Source: Symsagittifera roscoffensis
Taxonomy: Eukaryota; Xenacoelomorpha; Acoela; Convolutidae
Direction of reading: 5' to 3'
Assembly: GCF_963678635.1 (NCBI RefSeq)
Contig: NW_026971639.1
Span: 1-57,985 of the forward strand
Length of the DNA stretch: 57,985 bases
Under the pieces are notes generated by a model. The model was not told the origin of the DNA, did not search any database, and saw nothing but the letters and a program-made list of their open reading frames with translations. Positions within the stretch are counted from its first letter, which is position 1; each line of letters starts with the position of its first letter. A program made the position numbers and the translations under genes. Shown here piece by piece: positions 19,161-29,600 of the stretch.

Positions 19161-19162
19161 GA

Positions 19163-19573
19163 TGAGTTAAGGTCCGATTGGTATAACTCATAGAGTAATT
19201 TCGGATAGGGTACACCGTCTGCTCGTCACGCTATCTTATTTTCGGCCGGATAGATTCGTGCAACTTCTTAGTCTAATACCGATCCTAATCTTACTCTTAT
19301 ACTATCTAGTCTCAGGTTGTTTAACTAGTCTCTGCTAGGCTCAATAGATCTAGGGTATACTGGTTTATTGCGGCTGCTGAAGTGCTCGGGAGAGTCCAAC
19401 TAATTTCTAAGTTAAATTCAAATCTCTCTGGTGCTGAAATTACAAGTAACTTCAGCACTTACAAATAAGTGGGTTGTTAGTTAGATGGATCATGATTGGT
19501 TAATATTAAATACTTTACATTGGTAAAATATTTAATATATCCAATCATAAAATATAGTTTAGATCAGGTTCCA
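19163..19573 (-). repeat. 5' LTR of the minus-strand element
   Basis: This is the partner of 721-1128. The 390-bp core (19184-19573) differs at about two positions. In the element's orientation it starts TGGAACC. A TATA-like stretch (TATATTTTATG) lies about 15-25 nt into the LTR, possibly the promoter. The terminal TGAGTTA...TAACTCA arms are conserved, but the loop between them differs from the other LTR. Confidence 0.88.
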
Positions 19574-22549
19574 AAACATTGGTTGACATTTTCGCAGTAA
19601 ACTAGAGTTGTCGTAAATTTGTCACATTGTCGTATAGTTCTTATTTCATCCCCTAGTTCTTATCGATATTTATTTACCTATGGCCTATACACTTTTTTGA
19701 TTAGAATATCTGTAGATTCATACCACTACTCAATAGTAGATTTAGGGGCAAAGGCTGGGCTGTGCAGAAACTTTCTTTTTCATTTATTTGACCCCCGGAC
19801 AACCCAAAGGTTCCCTTTTTCAAAATTTTCAGACATTCATTTTTGGCTTATCGATTCCCTGATTATTTAAAATAAAAAGTGCTATTAGCACCAATAGCAA
19901 TTAGCCGTTTGTTGAACGGCGCATAAAGTTTGTTAAAAATAGGGTCGTTATTGTGATTTTGTAGAAATGGAAAATCAATTTGGTCGACCTACAAAAAAGA
20001 TCGACTACGATTTCGTAACTTTTTTGAAAATCCACCCAATCGAGAAAATCTTGGATCTGCCCCTGCCTGTGCTAAAAATTTGAGTCAACAATCAAATATT
20101 TACCGACTTCATATTCCACAGTTTAAATGCAAATGGGAATACTAAAAAGTACAAATGAAAAAAATTTCAAGAATTGTCTCAACCCACGAAAGTTGGCCCT
20201 GGAGCCGTTTGGTAAAATTATCCCGGAGCGCAGGCAAATCAAGTTGACTAAATTGCTATCTAGTATATTCCATGTTGAAATAAGCTAAATTTTTAAAGAA
20301 TTCGCTGATTTACAATCAACTAAAAGAGTAAGCTTTCAATTAAGTTTTTGTCTCAGTATCAGAGATGACAAAACTGGAACAAGCCCCTTTTTTATGACAT
20401 AAAATTATCCACTAGAAAAGAAACAAAATTGCTCGTAATTTATGATAATTTTTACATTTATTATGAATTTCTGAGCATGGCTAGTTTTTTATCATCAATC
20501 ATAATTGATTGTAGTCAGTTACAATTGTAGGCGAGCGGATGTAAAAACAAGACTGCTCGTATCAGGGCAAAAGCATGAATTTTCCGACTTCCCTTTCATA
20601 ATTCTCAAGTAGTTATTGATAACGAGCAGCTTAGACAGACTTCTGGCAGGTTAGTATTGTGTAGAGCACACCCAGGTGGGCCAATGCAGATCGAAGGATT
20701 GATCTCCCGAGGGAGCAACGGGTTTTGTGATATTGCTCTGAATAGAGTAACGTATATAATAGAAAAACCTCGATATATAGCATGAGCGTCCCTTTGAGAT
20801 TTTCATTTACCGGTTGTTTGAAAGCAAAGTAGTCTAGAGCACACGTTGATGGCACTCGGCTTTTAAACTCTGGCTTCGCTAAAAAAACTCAAACAAAACA
20901 TTTTTTGCTAAATGATATTCGATTAAGTTTTCATAAAAAGTACTTTAATGTTTGTAAAGAAAATATTACTAGGTTTAAATCTGAACCACTTCTTGTAACT
21001 AAAACAACTGGTTTTTTGGCAGATAATTGACACAATAATGTCAATGTGGCCAATTTGTGATAATTAAGTTGCAACATTATTCGTGCTATTATAGAGTATG
21101 CGGAAATATCACCGTCTTAGATATTATTCTGATTGAGCTGAGTGGTATTAGTCCAATTACAAACATGCTATTCAAAATCTATTTTTTTTCTACATAGCGT
21201 GTAAGAAAAATCACAAAAATTAAAATATATATATGTTTCTCTAAAAAACGGGCAGTCTTGATTCTCCTTGCAGTGCGGTTATGACGTAATCAAAACAATC
21301 CAATCTGTTCAGTTGTTCAGCTGCCTAGAAAAAAAAATGTTGAAAATAAAGAGTTAGTTTCAGCTTTTGTTTTGGACAGAAACGGCAAAATTAACATGCA
21401 AAATTCTACAACCTTACTTTTTCAAAGCTTTCAAATCAAGAGAATTTTACTCTCAGATTTGAAAAAAATCAACCTAATGCAATAAATTTTAGTTGATATT
21501 TTGAATTGAAATTTGTTCAAAGTTGAGAATTGAGTCCTAAGCATACTTCATCTAAGTTCATGCTAAAATAATTGTTTGTGAAGAAGTTCTTCAAAATGGC
21601 TACAAATGTATGTTTACACCTAAAAGAAATTTTTAAATATAATAAATTCTTGCTTTTTAAAAACCATATTTTTGAGTGTGAAAACCTTTGTTCGAATGTA
21701 AACCATCAGAACGCAAAAAAGTATGCATGATAAAAACAAATCGATTTGGAACGATATCTTGAGAGGAATAAATCTGCGCTTACGCGTTACTAGCACGAAA
21801 CATATCGCGCGTTATTTGTCCAAAATGAGAAAACCAGCAAATTTTAAACCCACATAACTTAACAAAAATTAATCAGAGTATATTTTTCTTTATTTGAGCC
21901 CAAGACAACAACACTTTCTGAATAATTAAAAAAAACTGTCAAGACATGCAAGTTAAGAAGTCGAAATTTTTCTGATGAAAAAGTAAGGAGCACAAATATT
22001 TTAGTCAATGGGAATAAAAGTATCGATTACATTCACAACTTAATTATTCACTTTATAAACACCGGATATGGGTATTGTAAATTATAGATACCTTAAACGC
22101 AATGTCGAAGATAGTATTGGCAATTAAAAGGGATAATGATTAGTGGAAACGGAATGTACGTTAATGGAGGAAACTAAAAAAGGGTTACATATTTCAATTT
22201 GAACTGATTATTTTTTTACGAAAAAAAAACAAATTAAATTGACTGAAAATTTATTCAACTGAGAATCATAATTTTTAGTGATTGAAACAATCTGGATAAA
22301 ACACTCATATCTGTTATGAAAAAACGGGCCAGTATGACATCACATCAAAAACTCATGAAACAAAGCTTTCCTTAACCCGAGCTATCGGTTTTTGTCTCTT
22401 CTACTGTCCATCCTTTTTTGTTATGTGTTGGAAATTGATTTATATTTGTTTTGATGTTCTAATTTTCAAAAAAAATGCAGCGTGCACAGATTAAAAAAGC
22501 TTCTTTCTTGAAAATAGCAAGATATCAGGCACACTGGATTATAGGTAAT
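19574..22549. other. Non-coding AT-rich DNA, nothing recognised
   Basis: Short ORFs (up to about 80 codons) occur on both strands without family resemblance or splice context. A less AT-rich patch at about 20640-20880 was checked for snRNA- or tRNA-like signatures and none was convincing. Confidence 0.4.
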
Positions 22550-22795
22550 GGAATGAGATGCTGGAATGAGAGACTGGAATGAGATGCTGAAATGAAAGAC
22601 TGGAATGAGATGCTGGAATGAGAGACTGGAATGAGATGCTGGAATGAGAGACTGGAATGAGATGCTGGAACATGAGAGACTGGAATGATATGCTGGAATG
22701 AGAGACTGGAATGAGATGCTGGAATGAGAGACTGGAATGAGATGCTGGGATGAGAGACTGGAATGAGATGCAGGAATGAGAGACTGGAATGAGAT
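22550..22795. repeat. Minisatellite with alternating 13-bp units
   Basis: Two 13-bp variants, GGAATGAGATGCT and GGAATGAGAGACT, alternate to give a 26-bp higher-order unit repeated about nine times, with a few point changes and one small insertion near 22670. Neither 13 nor 26 is a multiple of 3. The minus-strand ORF through it (22466-22954) is open because the repeat lacks stops, not because it is a gene. Confidence 0.9.
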
Positions 22796-24148
22796 TCTTT
22801 TATATACTGAAATAAAATTTAAAAGAGTTTTAAGAGGCAAAAACCCATAAGGGTAAAAATTGTATGAGGCAACTTTGTTGAACTTTTCGTGGGAATGGGG
22901 ACAAGCTTTTTGGATCGAAAAGCAGGAAAGTCTCTGTGGGTTGGAAAGGATCAATTTGAGTCATTTTATGTGAATTGTTGCGTTTTCTTAACGCACAGTT
23001 AAAATTGTATCTTAAAGTTGGCTAAAAAGTGTCCGTTTGGCCATATGAACAAACAAAATGTTAATCAGTTTAAATTTTCTCACAATTTACTAAGATCGGA
23101 AAAATCAATTGTTTGGCTTTATACAGCTTTAGTTTTCATGAAAAAAACTAAACTGGGTTGCCCCGCTATAGAGAGACATATTTAATTGTAACTGATAAGG
23201 CTCATTAAATTTTCTATCTGCTAGAATAAATTTTTTTTTTACATTTTGCGCATTTTTTAACCAAAAATAACTACGTTCAGATAACTCAGAAGCCTGTTGA
23301 AACACTCAAGGCTTCGCTCTTATAATGTTAGTCCAGTTGAACGTTGAATGCACATTTCCTCATTTTCTTTAGGTAACTTTTGAAAAATTTTATAAAATAA
23401 TTTTGTGGCTATATCTTTGTTCATTTTCCTGTATCTATATCTTTTAGAAAAAAAGTTCGAACAAGCAATTTTATTTAAAAAACCGCTCGCTAAATTGTGA
23501 AGCTAGTCATCTTCATTTTTCTTTTTCCATGGTTATTTTCACTCTTTCGTCTTTTGTTGTTTTTTAAGTTATATTCTGGCTACAGTTTTGTACTAACTTA
23601 GTGTTTCTTATATTAAAATTGAAGCAATTTTTTCTCAATATCAAACAGTTATGGTTTCTATTCATCGTTTTTGTTTTCATTCACATTATCTTTTCTGCAA
23701 TTACTACGATCTTAAGTCAACAGAATCAAACTTTTTTTGCATCGATTACAATAAAAAATTGCTTTTTATCAAATTTTTCCTGTTTCAAACTCGAAAACGT
23801 GTCTTCATAATCAAAACAATGCTCCTAATTAGGAGATATATCAAAAAAAAATGGAGTGTCAAAACAAACTGACGAAAAAAGTTTACGTTTCTCGTATTAT
23901 CAGCAAAGACTTGCCTCCCCCTCATTACGAAGACCAAACGTACCTCAACATACAAACCATTCTGAAACATGAGAAGTTGCCTGCAAACTTCATTTGAGCT
24001 ATGATACTTAGCCTTAGAGTCTTTTTTCTTAGTTGTTTTTTTTTCCTACCATAAGTCTTTTTTCCTAGCTGTTTTTTCCTACTTCCGACTAAATATTGAA
24101 ACGTGAATATCTAATACACAATTTCGGATTGATATAAAGGGCTGATTA
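22796..24148. other. Non-coding AT-rich DNA, nothing recognised
   Basis: Poly-A and poly-T rich sequence. The small ORFs near 23601-23970 overlap each other on both strands and have no recognisable content. Confidence 0.4.
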
Positions 24149-24922
24149 CCCGGGTTGACCTTCATAGAGCAAAAATGCTAATCATACAATTCCATACACT
24201 AAGTCTATGAAAAAATAGTAGTCATACAAATTCCATACTTTTTTGCTAAAATGGAGTCGTCGAATTTTCGAAAAGTTTTTCTCTTGCTTTGGAATAAAAT
24301 TCGATGTATCGTACTAAATAAAAAAGAAAAACTTTTTGTCAAAAAAAATTGCCCCTAAAGTTTCTTTTGTGATTTTTTAACCGCAAATTGATTTTCGCAC
24401 TCAAACAAACATTTTTTGAAAAAAAAATATTTGCATGCAAAATTAAATTTTTTGGTGTTTAAAACGTAGTCCTGGATATACTAATATTGGATTTCTTTTT
24501 CCTTTTCTCTTCATAACTTTTTTCAAAAACGATTAAAACTCCTCTTTCTTTGTATAACTTGCTTTTGTTTGCCTTGATCAATGTCTAGTAATTTAAAATT
24601 TCAAATTTTAGAAATAATCATCTTTGAAAAGTTTTGCCAAAATTTAAAAGTTCGTTACTTTCGTTTTATTATTGTGTGAGCCAGTATTGAAAGATTTCAG
24701 GCTATTTCCAATGCATTTTTGTTGCGAGACGGCCAAACCTTTGGTTACTACGTTTGAGTAACCAAGGATTACGTCATTTGTGTTTTGTTTCGAACCCAAC
24801 CAAAAAATTTTGACATAGACCTTTCATGCAATTTTCTGTACTTATGGAATTGCATAAAAAGTGTATGATGAGCATTTTTCCATATTCCAAATTTTATGAC
24901 TAGCATTTTTGGTCAACCCGGG
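24149..24922. mobile_element. Inverted-repeat element with TA flanks, 774 bp
   Basis: It starts CCCGGGTTGACC and ends with the reverse complement GGTCAACCCGGG, each end flanked by TA. Similarity between the arms continues inward (AAAAATGCTARTCATA near both ends). A TA target duplication with inverted repeats fits the Tc1/mariner superfamily. There is no transposase ORF, so it is non-autonomous. Confidence 0.75.
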
Positions 24923-25224
24923 TAGTCGGATTGATTAGTCTAATCGAAACACGTTTGGGCTCTGTCGCCTACATGTGAGGCTCCATTTTTTTCACATTGT
25001 CAGAGTATTATTAAAATGCAGACGCTACAAAAAACACTAAACTGCTTACATATAACTACGAGGTCAAATTGTTTATTTTGTGAATTACAAGCGGATTTCC
25101 TAAGAAGGGCGTTCTTTTGATCACGCTTCCTTGTTTCGTTTTCTTTGATCGTGCAGTTTTGTGCGTCTACTCAGTGCAGAGTTTGACCTCGTAATGATAA
25201 AACATGCGATTTAAGCATGTTCTA

Positions 25225-25706
25225 CCCGGGTTGAGCTCACATTAAAATTTAGCGATAAAAAGGTGAAAAAAAAACAGCAATCCTTATCGATGAATTATCG
25301 ATGTTCATTGCCACAATAGCAAATTTAATCGATAAGTACCGCTAGTTTGGCTTATTTTCAGCGATGAAACCTATTTTTCAGCAATAAAAAACCTATCAAA
25401 ATGAGCAAAATATCTCTCCAACAGGTTTTCCATCCGCAAATCTTCAGATTTCTAGACATCTATACTACCTCTAATCTATCAATCCTTAGAGCAAATAAAG
25501 TAAAAGGGCTCATCAATTAAAACTCTCATTTGAAATATACTAGAATAATTTAAATTTTCTTAATTTTTAGCGATGATTTTCTGCGGAATCATTACTGAAA
25601 TAGCTATGAAAAATTGCAGATTTATCTATGCAACAAACTCTGAATTATACATGAATCAGTGATGGAAGAGAAAAAGCAATAATTAACGGTGGGACTTCAA
25701 CCCGGG
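25225..25706. mobile_element. Related inverted-repeat element with TA flanks, 482 bp
   Basis: The termini CCCGGGTTGA and TCAACCCGGG are again flanked by TA on both sides and are nearly the same as those of the 24149-24922 element. The interiors differ. It is probably a second non-autonomous family mobilised by the same transposase. Confidence 0.7.
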
Positions 25707-26058
25707 TACGCAGTATTATAGCAAAAATTGTAAATTTCAAAAAACTCAATGATTGAACATCATGACTATTTTCTCGGACAGAGTTGGGTTTATAAGTTTT
25801 TGAAAAAGTTGCTGGCAAAATATTTTTTTTGGGAACTTTTCTCAATCAGAAAATTGGTTTAGCGACTAAAATGAAAACACAAAAAATTATGGATTTTGTC
25901 TGCAAAAAATGCTTGTTACCTAATTGTCAAATGAGAAAAATTGCATGATATGCAATTTTTACTGCAACATTTGGACAAAAGGTCTTTTTGTTCAAGAACA
26001 AAACGGCAAAAAAAAATTCAAACTACCTAAAAACATATTCGAATGGACAAACTGCTTG

Positions 26059-26081
26059 NNNNNNNNNNNNNNNNNNNNNNN
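26059..26081. other. Assembly gap (23 N)
   Basis: A run of N directly abuts the first base of the 2-kb tandem array. The true number of repeat units and the left junction of the array are therefore unknown. Confidence 0.99.
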
Positions 26082-26108
26082 GTATCGCTGTATCACAACT
26101 GGTGGGAA

Positions 26109-26147
26109 GTGTAACATTCGCCCGGAAGTACATATTGACGGAAAGTA
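26109..26147 (+). repeat. Terminal-inverted-repeat-like motif, left arm
   Basis: GTGTAACATTCGCCC followed by ACGGAAAGTA. The inverted partner is at 27107-27151 and a closer relative is at 36179-36225. The pair bounds about 1.04 kb and probably marks the ends of a deleted transposon copy inside each tandem unit. Confidence 0.6.
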
Positions 26148-26326
26148 AAGTTAAGCTATAAAATGACTGGCCAGCGTCTAAACTAAGCTCTACATGCTTT
26201 TCACCGTCTCTACCAAAGCCAGTTCTTTTGGTGGTCTTTCTAACATCGGGTCGACAAAAGCGTTACTGCTTTCGGCTTCGGTCAAAACACTCAAATTAGT
26301 TTGTTTACATGCAAAGTTAGTGAGGT

Positions 26327-26357
26327 CATGGCTGGGTCTCAGCATCCCCAGACCACG
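26327..26357. ncRNA. Candidate structured-RNA or DNA hairpin H1 (repeated in each unit)
   Basis: CATGG-CTGGG and CCCAG-A-CCACG pair around a 10-nt loop. The homologous site at 35973-36006 has CTGAG with CTCAG and TAG with CTA, so paired positions changed together. Read on the minus strand here, the one imperfect pair becomes G-U. That is what selection on an RNA (or on a DNA hairpin) would leave. Transcription is not shown. The same hairpin occurs in the other units, about 2.05 kb apart. Confidence 0.35.
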
Positions 26358-26667
26358 AGGTCACTCCTAAAAAGAGGGCTACTACTATTTGTTATATTAT
26401 TATTGTTTTTGTTCAGTAGATAAAAATCATCATCTCCATCGAAGATGGATCAATCTTTTACCCTAACTCCTAGCTTCTCACTTCGGAAAATGAACTCAGC
26501 TGATAAATAAATTCAATCCAGGACATAATGGGGAAGCTAAACGTTTATATAAAATGATTTCAGTTCAAGTCTCGAGACCCCTCCGAATTCCTGAATCCGG
26601 GGAAATAACACCCTTATCTCCTCTCCGTAAATCTGTTTTCTACCCTTCACCGTAGTTGTGAATGGCC

Positions 26668-26699
26668 TTGCAACGATTGTAGCGACACAATCGTTGCAA
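26668..26699. other. 13-bp perfect hairpin H3 in the repeat unit
   Basis: TTGCAACGATTGT and its reverse complement flank a 6-nt loop. In the homologous hAT-like element, a different 10-bp perfect stem (TCTTATCGTG with CACGATAAGA, 35594-35622) sits at the corresponding place, about 100 bp upstream of the transposase start. The structure is kept while the sequence is not. Confidence 0.6.
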
Positions 26700-29600
26700 C
26701 TCGGAGCGGTCTCTGCTAACTCTGTTGTTCGTTCAATTCTCGTTGTTTTTTTTATCACGATTATCGTTGTTGTCGCAGTCGCAACTTTTGTTGTTGTGTC
26801 TTAATTCTGGATTTCTTCCAAAATGGCTGTTTTTGACGTTTCTCAGAAATATGACGTCATCCTTCAAAATTTTAAAAATTTGAAATACCAGAAAATTTTT
26901 AGAAAAACACAGTTTGACTAATCGTTCCAATAACACTGTTAATCCTTCAACACTGCTAATTCGGAAGGTTATCGGCTAGTAATTCGAAATTGCCGAATCT
27001 GCATTTTCGTCAACTCTTTTCGAATGTCACAAAAGTCAGATTCGCATCTGTTTTTAAATTTTGTCCACCAGTGTTTCTGACATTAAATCAATCGATATAG
27101 GACTTGTTCTACTTTCCGTTGCTGTGTTTCATTATGGGCGAAGATTACATAAGGTTTGCGGCGGGGCAGTTCAAAATTTAAATTTCATTGCAGTTAACTG
27201 CAGTTAATTGTGATTTTCCGTTGCAATCAATTGACTCTTTCCTTGCCGATTACAATTGATTGCTCTCCCAGTTAATTTTATAAAACGTTTCTTAGAAATA
27301 CCCGCACATTTCTCAGAAATATTTTTTATTTTCGACTGCAATTTTGTTTAGAAATATTGGGGCAATAAACTCGTGTCAAAAGGTGCCAACCAAGAGTGAT
27401 GCTTTGTGCTTGCAATTAATTGTGGATTAATCGCAAGCTTGCTTTTTTTGAGCAAGCTTTGTAAGATTCTAAGCATATGCACTGAAGAACCCAGAGCATG
27501 CAGCTTTTTAAAACAGAGAATCTCCTGGGCAATACAGATTGCGAACGCCGCTCGCGTACTCGGAACAATAAATCACAAAATAACTTTAGACGAAATTTTT
27601 TATTTGTAACACTTGTATATTATATTTTCTCGTGTCGAGTTGCGTGCTCTTATTGAAGAAACGTAACCCGTATCGATTTTAATTGAAAAGGACTTAAACA
27701 CTTATCATCTTTTTTTATCATTATCACTTCAATATCTAGAAAATTCCAAGGATACTTTTGACCTTCTGATTACCTCCGACCCTCCTTTTTTGTGCCGCAT
27801 TTTTAGTGCAACGGAAGGTTCCGCTGTGCCATCCGCGGAATGGCTCATTTCTCCAATAAACTTGAATCGGATATTTTCATCAAATTTTCAGAGATTCTCT
27901 CTATCATCGGCTTCAAAAAGTCCCATGTGTGGATTTTTTGTGACCATTATTTTCTGATTTTGTCTGCATAGTTACCGGTCTTTAATTTTTTTTCACGCTA
28001 GTTCATCGCGCTGCCTTTGTGTTCCGTTCCAGCAGTGATTTTGGCCATTATGAGTTTGATTCTGAGACAAACATCTGAATTTTTTTGGGTGTGTTTTGGC
28101 ATTTCAAATTTTTACGATTAGATGGATTTCTGTATCGCTGTATCACAACTGGTGGGAAGTGTAACATTCGCCCGGAAGTACATATTGACGGAAAGTAAAG
28201 TTAAGCTATAAAACGACTGGCCAGCGTCTAAACTAAGCTCTACATGCTTTTCACCGTCTCTACCAAAGCCAGTTCTTTTGGTGGTCTTTCTAACATCGGG
28301 TCGACAAAAGCGTTACTGCTTTCGGCTTCGGTCAAAACACTCAAATTAGTTTGTTTACATGCAAAGTTAGTGAGGTCATGGCTGGGTCTCAGCATCCCCA
28401 GACCACGAGGTCACTCCTAAAAAGAGGGCTACTACTATTTGTTATATTATTATTGTTTTTGTTCAGTAGATAAAAATCATCATCTCCATCGAAGATGGAT
28501 CAATCTTTTACCCTAACTCCTAGCTTCTCACTTCGGAAAATGAACTCAGCTGATAAATAAATTCAATCCAGGACATAATGGGGAAGCTAAACTTTTATAT
28601 AAAATGATTTCAGTTCAAGTCTCGAGACCCCTCCGAATTCCTGAATCCGGGGAAATAACACCCTTATCTCCTCTCCGTAAATCTGTTTTCTACCCTTCAC
28701 CGTAGTTGTGAATGGCCTTGCAACGATTGTAGCGACACAATCGTTGCAACTCGGAGCGGTCTCTGCTAACTCTGTTGTTCGTTCAATTCTCGTTGTTTTT
28801 TTTTATCACGATTATCGTTGTTGTCGCAGTCGCAACTTTTGTTGTTGTGTCTTAATTCTGGATTTCTTCCAAAATGGCTGTTTTTGACGTTTCTCAGAAA
28901 TATGACGTCATCCTTCAAAATTTTAAAAATTTGAAATACCAGAAAATTTTTAGAAAAACACAGTTTGACTAATCGTTCCAATAACACTGTTAATCCTTCA
29001 ACACTGCTAATTCGGAAGGTTATCGGCTAGTAATTCGAAATTGCCGAATCTGCATTTTCGTCAACTCTTTTCGAATGTCACAAAAGTCAGATTCGCATCT
29101 GTTTTTAAATTTTGTCCACCAGTGTTTCTGACATTAAATCAATCGATATAGGACTTGTTCTACTTTCCGTTGCTGTGTTTCATTATGGGCAAAGATTACA
29201 TAAGGTTTGCGGCGGGGCAGTTCAAAATTTAAATTTCATTGCAGTTAACTGCAGTTAATTGTGATTTTCCGTTGCAATTAATTGACTCTTTCCTTGCCGA
29301 TTACAATTGATTGCTCTCCCAGTTAATTTTATAAAACGTTTCTTAGAAATACCCGCACATTTCTCAGAAATATTTTTTTATTTCGACTGCAATTTTGTTT
29401 AGAAATATTGGGGCAATAAACTCGTGTCAAAAGGTGCCAACCAAGAGTGATGCTTTGTGCTTGCAATTAATTGTGGATTAATCGCAAGCTTGCTTTTTTT
29501 GAGCAAGCTTTGTAAGATTCTAAGCATATGCACTGAAGAACCCAGAGCAGGCAGCTTTTTAAAACAGAGAATCTCCTGGGCAATACAGATTGCGAACGCC

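Larger units (their letters stand above)
17912..19162 (-). other. Long structured leader of the LTR element
   Basis: About 1.25 kb lies between the primer binding site and the first large ORF. It contains a small ORF (18841-19074, 77 codons, Arg-rich middle), two tandem hairpins at 18428-18514, a motif GGGTTGG followed by ATCGAT that recurs near 18016, 18131 and 18350, and candidate splice donors. The best donor is GTAAGTTT at 18214-18207; another GTAAGT lies near 18095. The repeats and hairpins are where packaging or dimerisation signals usually sit. The donors would allow spliced mRNAs for the 3' genes. Confidence 0.55.
721..19573 (-). mobile_element. Large retrovirus-like LTR element (Ty3-type pol, envelope-like gene, accessory ORFs)
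   Basis: Two near-identical repeats bound an 18.9-kb segment whose large ORFs all lie on the minus strand. The 5' LTR is therefore the right-hand one. Order in transcription direction: LTR, primer binding site, leader, basic ORF, gag-pol, two membrane ORFs, a Met-less frame, the envelope-like ORF with a downstream anchor frame, a 599-aa ORF, 3' region, LTR. The length is about twice that of usual Ty3/gypsy elements, because of the extra 3' genes and a long gag. About 2 differences per 390 bp between the LTRs and the intact gag-pol suggest recent insertion. No clear target-site duplication is visible: AATTAAT precedes and AAACATT follows. Confidence 0.9.

Noticed and set aside
20640-20880. Less AT-rich patch that could be a small RNA gene
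   Set aside because: I compared it by eye with tRNA arms and U-snRNA landmarks (Sm site, conserved loops) and found no consistent match.
22466-22954. 162-codon minus-strand ORF with Ser/His/Leu/Ile-rich repeats
   Set aside because: It is produced by reading through the 26-bp minisatellite. The unit is not a multiple of three, so the peptide repeat is a by-product, and no splice or start context supports a gene.
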